A stretch of DNA of 64,000 nucleotides from assembly GCF_030913655.1 (NCBI RefSeq), contig NZ_CP133189.1, positions 1,984,001 through 2,048,000 on the forward strand. The letters run 5' to 3'. Shown here piece by piece: positions 34,910 through 44,081 of this stretch. Within the stretch, counting starts at the first letter, position 1; every line of letters starts with the position of its first letter. This DNA comes from Clostridium sp. MB40-C1. Lineage in GTDB: Bacteria; Bacillota; Clostridia; Clostridiales; Clostridiaceae. Made by a program: the position numbers and the translations under genes. The notes beneath the pieces are model-generated. The model searched no databases and was not told where the DNA came from. It saw only the letters and a list, made by a program, of their open reading frames with translations.

Positions 34910-36593
34910 TTACAATATCCCCCTTGTTTTTTTTATCATCTTTTTTAATTTCTTCTCCCTGCAAACCTAATAAAAACGCATATCCTATAGTTTGAAACTT
35001 ATCTATGTCTTGTAACCCTTCAACAAAAGCTGTAGGTACTTGTTTGTTTAAGTACATATATGCATTTAGTATAGTATCCATAAATCTGGCTGTATTCTTT
35101 GTCTTTAAGGCATTTAAAAGCCTATATGTTACACCGCCTAATTTATTCTCAGCTTTCTTATCAGAATAAGATTTTCTCAATTCCACCCCATAATCCTTGC
35201 AATTATTGATTACTTTATAATGAACCATTTTACCTCTCCCTCTCAAAAAATTATTGTTGATTTTAATAATCATTTCAATAAACTGTACTCTATTAAACTT
35301 AGCATCTAATTTAAAATGAAATAATTTATTAATTAAATCAAATTGATTTTTTCCATCATACAATCTTGAAATTACTTCTCTATATAAATTTAAAAATTCT
35401 TTACTACTTATTTTTGCATGTGTTTTTATCATTGACCTTAGCATATTCTTACTGTCACTGATAACTCTTAATTTGTCTTTTGAAAGAATGTTAAAGGAAT
35501 ATGGTCTTCTTTGATTATCTGAATCCAGTTTTACAATTTGAATATTTTCAATTTCTTTTTCAAAATGCTCTACTGAACTTTGACTTACGCTTTCCACTAT
35601 ATTAAAATAAGTTTCCTGTTCTAATTCTTCAAAGGAAGTATTATGTTCCAAAGTATGATTATTAATTTTAAGTAAAGTGTCTATACTTGAATTTTGATTT
35701 ATAAATAATCCTCTACTTTTAATAACAGTAAACCCTGCTGGAATACATGAATATACCAAATTACATATTGGACAAATATAAGAATCTCCATTGAAGTTCC
35801 AAAAATGAGATGATTTTTTTGACATATCTACTCCCATTTTACTTATCCATGTTAAATCGTAAGCAGCAGGTTTTGATAACTTTGACATTTTACCATCACA
35901 TGTAAAACATAAATACTTATATTTATCTTTATTCGCTTTACCATAATCTAGAGCTGACTTTGTAAAATATGCGTTATATTCGATATACATATCTTTTTTA
36001 CTATTATTTTTATTTAAAAAACTAACATCTGCCCAAAACCTTTGAATTACATCATATATAACATTTTTAGCTAATATAATTCTCTTAACTTCTTCTTTCT
36101 TTAGATATTTAATTATTTCTTTAATTATTTCTAATTGTACTTGTATATCTTCTACAACATCTTTAATCTCTTGTTTTTTAGTCATTTTTATTTTTTTTAG
36201 TTTCTTTTCTTCCTTCAATAAATCTAACTCTTTATCTTCAATAACTAAATATCCACTTTTATAACTATTACTAGTTAATTTTTTCTTTATGTCTTCTATA
36301 TAATTATTTACAAAAGTCAAATCTTTTTCTTGAACATTTTCTTTATTAAAATTTTCAATATACCCTTCAAAACTAACTATTTTATACCAAGAAGTAAACT
36401 TCTTATACTTTTTTATAAAATAGTTAAAATACTTCTGTGAAAAGTTTTCTAATACTGAATCATCAAATTCTACATAATTAATTCCTGTATCGTAGGATAC
36501 CTCACTATCTTCTAAAATTTTTACAACCCCTACGATTCCAGCATTATATAACCAATCCGATAATTCTAATCTTATCTTACCTATGATTCTCAC
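34902..36593 (-). CDS. cas8b: CRISPR-associated Cas8 large subunit (Cst1, CXXC-CXXC type)
   Basis: 563 residues. The four-cysteine knuckle at about residues 228-280 is CFTCDGK ... CPICNLVYSC, the defining motif of the Cst1/Cas8a1-type proteins found in type I-B Tneap systems. The N-terminus (RLELSDWLYNAGIVGVVKIL) is conserved in the family. The large subunit recognises the PAM and recruits Cas3. Lies between cas6 (3-nt gap) and cas7 (overlap). Confidence 0.92.
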   Translation of the reverse strand: MRIIGKIRLELSDWLYNAGIVGVVKILEDSEVSYDTGINYVEFDDSVLENFSQKYFNYFIKKYKKFTSWYKIVSFEGYIENFNKENVQEKDLTFVNNYIEDIKKKLTSNSYKSGYLVIEDKELDLLKEEKKLKKIKMTKKQEIKDVVEDIQVQLEIIKEIIKYLKKEEVKRIILAKNVIYDVIQRFWADVSFLNKNNSKKDMYIEYNAYFTKSALDYGKANKDKYKYLCFTCDGKMSKLSKPAAYDLTWISKMGVDMSKKSSHFWNFNGDSYICPICNLVYSCIPAGFTVIKSRGLFINQNSSIDTLLKINNHTLEHNTSFEELEQETYFNIVESVSQSSVEHFEKEIENIQIVKLDSDNQRRPYSFNILSKDKLRVISDSKNMLRSMIKTHAKISSKEFLNLYREVISRLYDGKNQFDLINKLFHFKLDAKFNRVQFIEMIIKINNNFLRGRGKMVHYKVINNCKDYGVELRKSYSDKKAENKLGGVTYRLLNALKTKNTARFMDTILNAYMYLNKQVPTAFVEGLQDIDKFQTIGYAFLLGLQGEEIKKDDKKNKGDIVNE

Positions 36594-36596
36594 CTC

Positions 36597-37334
36597 CTAC
36601 CCTATAATGTCTATCATTCCAAATCCTTGACCACGCTTAAATCCCACGCCTAACATATATATATCATTGAGATCATTTACATCACCTTCAAGTTGAAAGA
36701 TTCCAGCATAGGCATTTACATAGAAAATTGTTTTTTTAGTATTTTCTCTAAATACTCTAATATCTTCTTTTACAACTCTTTTCTTCATATTTATTTGTTT
36801 GAATTTTAAAACCTCTTTTAATCCATATCCCCTATAATTTTTCAAAGTTTTATTAGCTATATAATTTAGTTCCTTCTCATAATTTTCATCATTGATTTCT
36901 AATGCCTTATGATTTTTATCTTGAATAAATATTGGTGATAAAGTATTAAATGTCACTGCATTACTGGTTACTTCCTTTTCTTTAACTAGATTAATTCTCA
37001 CTTTGTTAAGAGTAAACTCATTCTTATACTTAAATTCATTAATCTTCAATAACCCATTATACAAATTCACCATAAAGCTATAATCTGGAGAGGATATATT
37101 AAAAATCACCCTGTCTTTTATAACAAAAACATCTTCCTTCTTTTCAAAATCTTTCATAAAAAATGAAAAACAAAAATTCTTTGTTTGTTTATTTGCCTTA
37201 TTTTCGTTATATAAATAAAGCTTATTATAATACTCCTCATCAACTTCTTTTATTGCTTGCTTTATTAGACTAACCCCTAACATTTGATTCATTAATGGGA
37301 ATTTATCTGTCTTGTATTCTACACTCATTCTCAT
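36597..37334 (-). CDS. cas6: CRISPR-associated endoribonuclease Cas6
   Basis: 245 residues from ATG 37334, 8 nt after GGGAGG; a GTG at 37343 lies inside the ribosome site. Two RAMP folds. The C-terminal glycine-rich loop GVGFKRGQGFGMIDIIG is the family signature. It cuts pre-crRNA within the repeat to leave the ATGTAAAT-type handle. First gene of the effector operon, after a 209-nt intergenic region that separates it from the WYL regulator. Confidence 0.93.
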   Translation of the reverse strand: MRMSVEYKTDKFPLMNQMLGVSLIKQAIKEVDEEYYNKLYLYNENKANKQTKNFCFSFFMKDFEKKEDVFVIKDRVIFNISSPDYSFMVNLYNGLLKINEFKYKNEFTLNKVRINLVKEKEVTSNAVTFNTLSPIFIQDKNHKALEINDENYEKELNYIANKTLKNYRGYGLKEVLKFKQINMKKRVVKEDIRVFRENTKKTIFYVNAYAGIFQLEGDVNDLNDIYMLGVGFKRGQGFGMIDIIG

Positions 37335-37522
37335 TAATTTCACCTCCCTTACAATGTTTTATATATTTGAAATAATTACATAATTAAATTTAAAACCAAC
37401 TTCCATCAATACATTTTATAGTTAAATCGTTAAAATACAGTATATTGTAATGTTGTTTCTCAATTTTTAATTATGCAATTTACTCATCCATTAATTTTTA
37501 TAATAAACCTTAATGTTGACAT

Positions 37523-37532
37523 CTACCGGTAG
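37523..37532. promoter_or_regulatory. CTACCGGTAG palindrome between regulator and cas6
   Basis: A 10-bp palindrome just after the WYL regulator gene and ~190 nt before cas6. It stands out from the AT-rich surroundings. It could be an operator for the regulator, but only one copy is seen. Confidence 0.3.
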
Positions 37533-37552
37533 TTTTAAAATTTTTTTCATAT

Positions 37553-38500
37553 TTATTTATAAATTTCTAAATTTTTCTTTAATTCTTCTTTTATTTTTCC
37601 TTTAAAGTTTTCTGGTTCTAATACTTGTACACTACTTCCCATACTTAATATCCAACTTTTAAGCTCTGTTTCTCCATAAATTTTTGCTTTATAAATTATG
37701 TAATTATCCTCTTTATAATCTTCTATTATTTCATTTTTAACCCACTGCTTTTCTTTTATTATTTGTGCCATTGGATAATAAATTTTTAATTTTAACTCTA
37801 TTTCTCCATCTTTATAAATGCCAAAATTGTTTTGAAGATATTTCTCTAAGTTAAAAGTAGTGTCTTTATCAAATTTTTCTTCACTCCAGTTATAACTCTG
37901 TATTCTTGAAAGTTTAAATTGTCTAATTTCATTTCTAAGTTCACAATATCCAACTACATACATATCTCCTTTATATTGAAACAATGCATATGGTCTTATT
38001 ATTCTTTCAGTTGTTTCTTTTTCTAGTCCATCATATTTAAACTTCAACTTACTTGAAGCTATTATGGCTGCATTGATATCCAACCATATTTTTCGTTCCT
38101 TTTCATAGGTACGATTTGATTTTGTATTTTTTATATAGTATTTAGATGTTAAAATATCTGTATGTTTATCTTTTAATGCATTAATTTTAAAAAGAGCATT
38201 TTTTAAATCATTAAACGGAATAAATTCTTCCCTCTTTAATTGCTCTTGTGCCATATTTATAGCTATATACTCGGAATCAGTTAAGTCTAAACTTAAAAGA
38301 TAATCTTTTCCTTCAAGAATATACCCACCATATCTACCTCGTACCTCTTTTATCCTAACTCCTGCCATTTCTAAATCTTCTTTATACCTGCTAACTTCTC
38401 TTTTATCACATTCGATTATTTGTGCAATTTCACTACGAGTCATTTTCCCTCTACTTTTTAGTAATGCTAACATATTTAGTGCATTTGAAACTCTACTCAT
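37553..38500 (-). CDS. WYL-domain transcriptional regulator of the CRISPR-cas locus
   Basis: 315 residues. The N-terminal HTH is NMLALLKSRGKMTRSEIAQI with a recognition helix REVSRYKEDL; the wing GGYILEG follows. The WYL ligand domain lies at about residues 145-230 (IIRPYALFQYKGDMYVVGYC); a C-terminal dimerisation part follows. Such regulators often control defence loci. Encoded just upstream of cas6 in the same direction, and directly downstream of the trailer copy at 38577-38784. Confidence 0.9.
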   Translation of the reverse strand: MSRVSNALNMLALLKSRGKMTRSEIAQIIECDKREVSRYKEDLEMAGVRIKEVRGRYGGYILEGKDYLLSLDLTDSEYIAINMAQEQLKREEFIPFNDLKNALFKINALKDKHTDILTSKYYIKNTKSNRTYEKERKIWLDINAAIIASSKLKFKYDGLEKETTERIIRPYALFQYKGDMYVVGYCELRNEIRQFKLSRIQSYNWSEEKFDKDTTFNLEKYLQNNFGIYKDGEIELKLKIYYPMAQIIKEKQWVKNEIIEDYKEDNYIIYKAKIYGETELKSWILSMGSSVQVLEPENFKGKIKEELKKNLEIYK

Positions 38501-38576
38501 ACAAACTCCCCATTCTACACTTTATTTATATATAAAAATACTTTATTATTTTTTATAATTATTTTTACATTTTTAG

Positions 38577-38784
38577 TAAATTACTTTATTTACTGGTTTA
38601 ATAAAATTATATCATTAATTACTTAAATATCCATTTGATTTTCAAAAAAAGCTAATAATTATCAATTTTAATAATTATTAGCTCAAACTATTATATCTTT
38701 TCCACATAGTTAATATAAAAATCTTTATTTTTAACTAGTAAATAACTTTTTTTACATTTACATCTCACATTGTTTATATATTTT
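38577..38784. repeat. CRISPR-trailer duplication, right copy (array relic)
   Basis: Nearly identical to 24459-24651. It carries the same terminator hairpin, a decayed repeat (38693-38721), a 34-nt spacer-like segment differing from the left copy only at AACT/AGAT, and a second decayed repeat (38756-38784, ending GTTTATATATTTT). The layout is the last two units and trailer of a former array oriented like the living one. Confidence 0.85.
38644..38683 (-). terminator. Relic array terminator
   Basis: Same 13-bp stem AGCTAATAATTAT / ATAATTATTAGCT (38650-38683) with seven T on the minus side, upstream of the WYL regulator gene. Confidence 0.7.
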
Positions 38785-38859
38785 CAATATAGATTTGTAG
38801 GAATTTTCAGAACTTTAGTGCCAAATAAGATTGGTTACATCCCTTTCTAAAAACTTCTT

Positions 38860-38893
38860 CATTTCAGATTGAGTAAAAACTCAATCTGAAATG
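38860..38893 (-). terminator. Hairpin after hutP
   Basis: CATTTCAGATTGAGT (38860-38874) pairs perfectly with ACTCAATCTGAAATG (38879-38893) around a 4-nt loop. On the minus strand a T run follows 7 nt later, so termination is likely but not textbook. Confidence 0.55.
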
Positions 38894-38900
38894 AAAAACT

Positions 38901-39320
38901 CTATTTATCTATTGGTATAGAACGATGTCCAAGTCCTATTACTACTTCATTTAAATGAAGCAACCCTATGCTTGCAAAAATACATACACTTATATGTTCA
39001 TCACATCTAGCAATACCTATTTTCCCTCCTAAATTTAAACCATTGGCTTTAGCTGAAACTTGAAGTATAGCTTCTCTTGCAGCTCCAACTACAGCTCCGT
39101 CATGGATATGGCAATCCTTTATAATACCCATTCTTTTAGATGCTACTAATGCTCTCTCCATAATTTTAGAAATAGAATTATTTAAATTTCCTCCTATGTC
39201 TACCGCAGCTGTTAAAATGCTTTTTTCTTTAAAAAGCTCTTGAAGCATTTTTTCTTCTGTTCTATCCGATGTAGCCATTTTTATAGCAGCTTTAGCAACT
39301 TCGACACTATTTACTTTCAT
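38901..39320 (-). CDS. hutP: HutP family RNA-binding antiterminator
   Basis: 139 residues. The family core is complete: HIHDGAVVGAAREAILQVS, GGKIGIARCDEHISVC, IGLLHLNEVVIGLGHRSIP. In Bacillus HutP these histidines hold Mg2+ beside bound L-histidine, and the hexamer binds UAG-type triplet repeats in RNA, opening a terminator. No histidine-utilisation operon is nearby, so its target is probably elsewhere. 10 nt downstream of the S1-domain gene, so cotranscribed with another RNA-binding protein. Confidence 0.88.
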   Translation of the reverse strand: MKVNSVEVAKAAIKMATSDRTEEKMLQELFKEKSILTAAVDIGGNLNNSISKIMERALVASKRMGIIKDCHIHDGAVVGAAREAILQVSAKANGLNLGGKIGIARCDEHISVCIFASIGLLHLNEVVIGLGHRSIPIDK

Positions 39321-39330
39321 TTTTTCACCC

Positions 39331-40173
39331 CTACATTTTTTTAAGTTTTAATCCTTTTTCTGTTTGCTCAATCTTTTCCTCTTTTAGTAATCTTCCTACT
39401 GCTCTTTTAAAAGCAGCTTTACTAATTTTAAGTCTATCTTTAATTTCTTCTGGACTGCTTTTATCATTTAATGGAAGCGACCCATCATATCTTTTCATTT
39501 TGTTTAAAATCATTTCTGCATCACTATCTATTTCCTTATATGCAGATTCTCTTGTAGATAAATCAAGTTTACCATCATCTCTAACTCTAGTTACTACTGC
39601 TTCAACTTCCTGTCCTACCTCTATTCTCTCAAAATAATAGTTTTTAGGAATTAATCCTTTATATTTATTATCTACTGCTACTAAAACACCAAGTTCTGGA
39701 TTAACAGAATAAACAGTTCCTTTTACTTTATCATGTTTTTTATAATCACTATCAGTTTTTAAAAACTTAGCTATATAAGTTGTAGCAGTTAATCTATCAC
39801 TTTTATCAATATATACTCCAACTAAATACTTATTACCAGGTATGACTTTGTATTTTTGTTCTTTAAAAGGAAGTAACAAATCCTTTTCAAGACCCATGTC
39901 AAGAAATGCACCTATACTAGTTGTTTCTTTAACTTCAAGTTTGGCAAGTTCACCAACCTCAACTAAAGGCTTCTTTCTTGTAGCAATAATCCTATCTTCG
40001 GAGTCTCTATATATAAATACTTCTAATTCATCTCCTACCTGTACATTATCATCTAGTTGATTGTTTGGTAGTAATATATTATCCTCTTCATTATCTGTTT
40101 CAGCATTTAAATAAGCACCTATTTTTGAAATTTTGGCCACCTTTAGTACTTGAATTTTTCCTATTTCAATCAT
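39331..40173 (-). CDS. S1-domain RNA-binding protein (CvfB/YitL-like)
   Basis: 280 residues. Three S1-like beta-barrel segments (IGKIQVLKVAKISKIGAYL, VGELAKLEVKETTSIGAFL, KVKGTVYSVNPELGVLVAV) are followed by a winged-helix C-terminus (SPEEIKDRLKISKAAFKRAV). This is the CvfB architecture, a regulator of virulence RNAs in staphylococci; function in clostridia is less clear. AAGGAG precedes the ATG at 40173. Operonic with hutP. Confidence 0.85.
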   Translation of the reverse strand: MIEIGKIQVLKVAKISKIGAYLNAETDNEEDNILLPNNQLDDNVQVGDELEVFIYRDSEDRIIATRKKPLVEVGELAKLEVKETTSIGAFLDMGLEKDLLLPFKEQKYKVIPGNKYLVGVYIDKSDRLTATTYIAKFLKTDSDYKKHDKVKGTVYSVNPELGVLVAVDNKYKGLIPKNYYFERIEVGQEVEAVVTRVRDDGKLDLSTRESAYKEIDSDAEMILNKMKRYDGSLPLNDKSSPEEIKDRLKISKAAFKRAVGRLLKEEKIEQTEKGLKLKKM

Positions 40174-40360
40174 TTGATTTTCTCCTTCTCTATGTTAATA
40201 TCATTAGATCAATTATATACCATAATCTAAGCTTATTCTATTTTAATTCACTACAATACTCTAGTCAACTTATGATAGGTCTTTATTCTTATTTTATTAT
40301 TTTTCTCTTTTTTTAGTTTTTTATTTATCTTAAGAAATGGCATAATTAAAATTTCAAATC

Positions 40361-40413
40361 AGTGAACAATAAAACTTGCATGAAGTTATATGCTTATGGA
40401 ATTATGCAATTTC
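40361..40413. repeat. Dispersed repeat B, full copy
   Basis: AGTGAACAATAAAACTTGCA, then TGAAGTTATATGCTTATGG and AATTATGCAATTTC. TTGCAT and ATGCAA form the arms of a small hairpin. The first part recurs in both orientations at 41275-41390. The rest of 40174-40534 is a promoter region. Confidence 0.65.
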
Positions 40414-40442
40414 TTCTATTTATAAAAAATTGTATCCTCTGA

Positions 40443-40471
40443 TTGTATATCTAACCTTTTTATTGTATAAT
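40443..40471 (+). promoter_or_regulatory. Promoter of the HAD gene
   Basis: TTGTAT (40443-40448), 17 nt, TATAAT (40466-40471). Confidence 0.65.
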
Positions 40472-40534
40472 CTTTATTAAAACTTTTTTAAAATTTTGAA
40501 TACAATATGTACTATAGGAAGGAGATGAATTTAT

Positions 40535-41263
40535 ATGGGAAAACGTATTGCAGCATTTTTCGATATTGATGGTACTTTGTATAGAGAAGGTATGATAACA
40601 GAAATTTTTAAAAAACTAATTAAATCAGAAATAATTCCACCTGAAACTTGGTATAACAATTTAAGAGAAGATTATATGAAATGGGATAAAAGAATAGGTA
40701 ATTATGATGATTATTTAATTAAAATGGCAGATATATATGTAGAAGCAGTTAAAGGACTTCACAAAACTCAAGTAGAATTTATTGCAAAAAAGGTTATTGA
40801 ACAAAAAGGTGATAGAGTTTACACCTATGCACGAGATAGAATAGCTTGGCATAAATCTGAAGGACACATTATAATAACTATATCAGGAAGCCCTGAAGAA
40901 TTAGTAAAAGAAATGTCAATTAAACATGATTTTGATGATTATATAGGAACAAAATATTTAGTAGATAAAAACTCCTTATATACTGGTGAAATCATCCCTA
41001 TGTGGGATAGTTTAAATAAAAATAAAGCCATAGAAAATTTCATTAAAAAGTATAATATAGATTTAAACCAAAGTTACGCTTATGGGGATACCGCTGGAGA
41101 TTTTTCAATGCTTAAATCCGTTAAATATCCAACTGCTATAAATCCAACTAAAGAGCTTTTAACTCAACTTTCAGAAGACGATCAAGTATCTCAAAAAGTT
41201 AATATAATAGTAGAAAGAAAAGATATGGTTTATAAATTAAAAACTGATTCTATCAATTTATAA
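40535..41263 (+). CDS. HAD-IB family hydrolase (SerB-like)
   Basis: 242 residues. Motif I is AFFDIDGTLYREG (nucleophile Asp), motif II IITISGSPEE, motif III region ENFIKKYN, and motif IV AYGDTAGDFSML. The helical cap and length suit the HAD-IB group, which includes phosphoserine phosphatase. The natural substrate is probably a small phosphate ester. AAGGAG lies 10 nt before the ATG. Monocistronic; followed by the palindromic region. Confidence 0.85.
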   Translation: MGKRIAAFFDIDGTLYREGMITEIFKKLIKSEIIPPETWYNNLREDYMKWDKRIGNYDDYLIKMADIYVEAVKGLHKTQVEFIAKKVIEQKGDRVYTYARDRIAWHKSEGHIIITISGSPEELVKEMSIKHDFDDYIGTKYLVDKNSLYTGEIIPMWDSLNKNKAIENFIKKYNIDLNQSYAYGDTAGDFSMLKSVKYPTAINPTKELLTQLSEDDQVSQKVNIIVERKDMVYKLKTDSINL

Positions 41264-41278
41264 AATAGTATAGTTCCA

Positions 41279-41387
41279 TGCAAGTTTTATTGTTTTCTGC
41301 TTCGAAAATTTCTCTTTTTAAGTTCATAATAAGCTCAAAGTATAGTGAAAGAAAAATTTTAAGGCGCTATTCACAATAAAACTTGCA
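41279..41387. repeat. Large hairpin bounded by repeat B ends
   Basis: TGCAAGTTTTATTGT (41279-41293) and ACAATAAAACTTGCA (41373-41387) are exact inverted copies. Inner AAAATTTCTC ... GAAAAATTTT arms also pair. The 15-bp ends equal the first part of repeat B. It may end the HAD transcript. Confidence 0.7.
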
Positions 41388-41398
41388 TTTCACATTTG

Positions 41399-41676
41399 TA
41401 ATTAGTAACTCAACTTTCGCAGAACACAAATAGCCTGAAACAGATATGAAATATATATTGCGTAGAAACCATTTGAAGAAGCAATTAGTAATTCTTGTTC
41501 TAAAAATGTATTATTACGTTAAGAAAAAATCATGTTTGAGTATTGACGAGTTTGATTTTTTTAGTAATGATACATTTTTAGGACTTAGAATTACTTTGTG
41601 AAGTGAAGTGGTTTATAGCAATATATATTTTATATCTGCATTTACTTATTTGCTGCGAAAGTTGAGTTAGTAATTA
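41399..41676. repeat. 278-bp imperfect palindrome
   Basis: Left end TAATTAGTAACTCAACTTTC and right end GAAAGTTGAGTTAGTAATTA pair almost perfectly, and further inner arms match (ATGAAATATATATTG, TTCTAAAAATGTAT). The core hairpin is AAAAAATCA ... TGATTTTTT. The TTCTAAAAATGT arm is shared with the 9178-9440 element. It is flanked by repeat B sequence (AAAACTTGCAT left, TATGCAATTTCC right), as if inserted in or replacing the middle of a repeat B copy. Confidence 0.7.
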
Positions 41677-41694
41677 TGCAATTTCCTAATTTAA

Positions 41695-42675
41695 TTACAC
41701 AATGATATTCACAATAAAATACGTTGACACAGAAGTTATTAAAAATATTATACTGCCTATAAGCAATGCTTTCATTCCCTTGTCTCTTATACTCTTAAAA
41801 TCTACAGAAAGTCCCATTCCAACCATAGCCATTAGTATAAATAAATTGCTCAACTTAGTTAATACTTTCAATATATTATCAGGTATAATTCCTGTAGAAC
41901 TTATTGCTCCAGCTATTATAAAATATAATACATACATAGGAAACTTAGCTTTTTTACTAGTTTCTGAATCTTTATTATAAGCAAGTCCCAAAGCTATAGA
42001 TACTGGTACAAGCATTACAACTCTTGCCATTTTAACAAAAGTTCCTATTTCTCCTGATACATCTCCTCTTGCAAAAGCTGCAGCTATGGCATGAGCAACA
42101 CCATGAAGAGATATTCCTGACCAAACGCCATATTGCAAATCAGTCATATTACTTGTTACAGCTAAAGCAGAATATATTAAAACCCCTATAGCTCCTAAAA
42201 AACTAACTATAGATACCGCAACTACTGAGTCTTCGTCATCAGCATTTATTGTTGGTGCAAGAGCAACTACTGCTGAAGCCCCACATATACATGATCCAAC
42301 ACCAATCAATGGCGCTAATTTTCCCTCAGTTTTAAATATCTTACCTAATAATATAGATAATATTAGAACAGAAGGTACAAATATAAGTACCATTATTAAT
42401 ACTTTAGGACCTAATTTTAATAGTGAATTAAAATTAAGCTTGAATCCTAACAAAACTATTCCTACCTTTAAGAGCTTCTTTAAAGAAAAACTTACACCTT
42501 CTTTAAATACACTTTGAGTTCTTATTGTGTTATTGTAAACTATCCCTATAATAATACCTATTGTTAACGCTTCTAAATTGATGATATTCTTCATAGCATC
42601 ATTTATGAACATAGATAATATAGAAATTATTAATACAAAAATTATTCCTGGTACCATTTTCTTTATTTTATCCAT
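41695..42675 (-). CDS. YeiH family membrane protein (UPF0324, putative sulfate exporter)
   Basis: 326 residues with about ten helices. IGVGSCICGASAVVALAPTI is the highly conserved family motif; AVSIVSFLGAIGVLIY and WSGISLHGVAHAIAAAFARG follow. The family is placed near sodium/bile-acid-type transporters, and its substrate is debated. It lies downstream of a LysR gene on the same strand, matching the yeiE-yeiH pairing of enterobacteria. Its stop codon is 18 nt from the 278-bp palindrome. Confidence 0.88.
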   Translation of the reverse strand: MDKIKKMVPGIIFVLIISILSMFINDAMKNIINLEALTIGIIIGIVYNNTIRTQSVFKEGVSFSLKKLLKVGIVLLGFKLNFNSLLKLGPKVLIMVLIFVPSVLILSILLGKIFKTEGKLAPLIGVGSCICGASAVVALAPTINADDEDSVVAVSIVSFLGAIGVLIYSALAVTSNMTDLQYGVWSGISLHGVAHAIAAAFARGDVSGEIGTFVKMARVVMLVPVSIALGLAYNKDSETSKKAKFPMYVLYFIIAGAISSTGIIPDNILKVLTKLSNLFILMAMVGMGLSVDFKSIRDKGMKALLIGSIIFLITSVSTYFIVNIIV

Positions 42676-42953
42676 ATGTTAATCACCTCTGATTAAAATT
42701 ATATCAAAGGTCTTTTATAAATAAAAATTATAATTCATTATAGTTGTATAAATTTTTATTATATATTATATATTTAAGATTACAATTGTATTTGTTGTAT
42801 AATTTATAAATAAATGTATTTAGGGCTATTAAAGGAAATTTACATTAGGTTTTTTACACTCCTTTAAAACAGAACCTATAAATAAAATATTATAATTAAC
42901 ATACTTTTAAAAATTAATTATGGAAAAACCTTCTCTCATAAAAAACAGTCCTA

Positions 42954-43865
42954 CTAAAATTCTCTAGCAGAACTATTAGAACAAAATTCTATAAAATTAC
43001 TTATATAATCATTCATCTTATTAGGTAGATAAACAAAATTAAATTCTCTATAAAAATTAACAAAACTCATTTTTTTATTTTTTATAGGTAAAGTTTTAAT
43101 AGCCCCCATTTTTAACTCTCTTTCTATAGCAGCTTTAGATATAATTGTATACCCCAGATTTTCTTCTACAATAGCTTTTATGGCATCAATACTTCCTATT
43201 TCCATATATATATTTAAATTTTCTATATTATATCCTTCATTTATTAGTGTGTTTTCAAAATATTTTCTTGTTCCTGAACCTTCTTCTCTTAAAATAAGTT
43301 TTCCTGAAAGCACATCTTCTAATTTAGCATATTCTTTTTTTGAAAATTCATGTTTAGGTGAAAATGCTAATACAAGTTCATCCTCTTTTAACTTTTTATA
43401 TTTAAACTTATTTTTATCAAAAGGTCCTTCTACTAAACCTAAATCTATTTCTTCTCTTAGTAATTTTTTAAGTATTTCTTTTGTATTATTAACAGCTAGA
43501 ATTATCTCTATGTTAGGATGTTCTTCTTTATATTCTCCTAATATTTTAGGAAGAACATATCCTCCAATAGTTAATGTAGCGCCTATATTATATGTACCTT
43601 CTAAAATAGATTTATTTTTAAACTTTCTTAGAATCTCTCTTTCCTTAAATTCTATCTCTTTTACATATTTTAAAAACTCTTCGCCTTCTTTTGTGAGATC
43701 CACATTTCTGCCAGTTTTCTTAATTAATTTCACCCCATAATACTCCTCTAAATATTTAATATGCTGAGATACTGCAGGCTGTGTTAAATTTAAAATTTGA
43801 GCTGACTTAGTATAATTTTTTATTTTAGCTACTGTAAGAAATGTAAGTAATCGTGTTTCAAGCAT
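42954..43865 (-). CDS. LysR family transcriptional regulator
   Basis: 303 residues. N-terminal winged HTH: LLTFLTVAKIKNYTKSAQIL, LTQPAVSQHIKYLEEYYGVK. The effector domain follows with YNIGATLTIGGYVLPKIL and DLGLVEGPF. It probably controls the YeiH gene 278 nt downstream and itself; related regulators (CysL/YwfK, YeiE) sense sulfur compounds or lysine-type ligands. Gap 42676-42953 holds a TAGGTTTT ... AACCTA hairpin and nothing else I recognise. Confidence 0.88.
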   Translation of the reverse strand: MLETRLLTFLTVAKIKNYTKSAQILNLTQPAVSQHIKYLEEYYGVKLIKKTGRNVDLTKEGEEFLKYVKEIEFKEREILRKFKNKSILEGTYNIGATLTIGGYVLPKILGEYKEEHPNIEIILAVNNTKEILKKLLREEIDLGLVEGPFDKNKFKYKKLKEDELVLAFSPKHEFSKKEYAKLEDVLSGKLILREEGSGTRKYFENTLINEGYNIENLNIYMEIGSIDAIKAIVEENLGYTIISKAAIERELKMGAIKTLPIKNKKMSFVNFYREFNFVYLPNKMNDYISNFIEFCSNSSAREF

Positions 43866-44081
43866 ATTTGTCTCCTAATTAATTAAATATTGTATACTAG
43901 AATGCTCTATAATTTATAAATCAAATTTTTATCCAATATCTACTGTGGCTACAACATTAATAAGAATTTTTCAAAAATCAAATTATGAAACAAACTAATA
44001 TATACATTATATAATTATTACTTATTTTATACCATAGCTATCATAATCTAAAGTACTTTAATTATAGTATTCTAAATCAAT

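Noticed and set aside
37523-37532. TTGACA at 37516 with the CTACCGGTAG palindrome as a plus-strand promoter
   Set aside because: No usable -10 at the right distance and no plus-strand gene downstream.
43180-43740. Plus-strand 186-codon ORF
   Set aside because: Antisense to the LysR gene; low-complexity Ser/Phe composition typical of a shadow frame.
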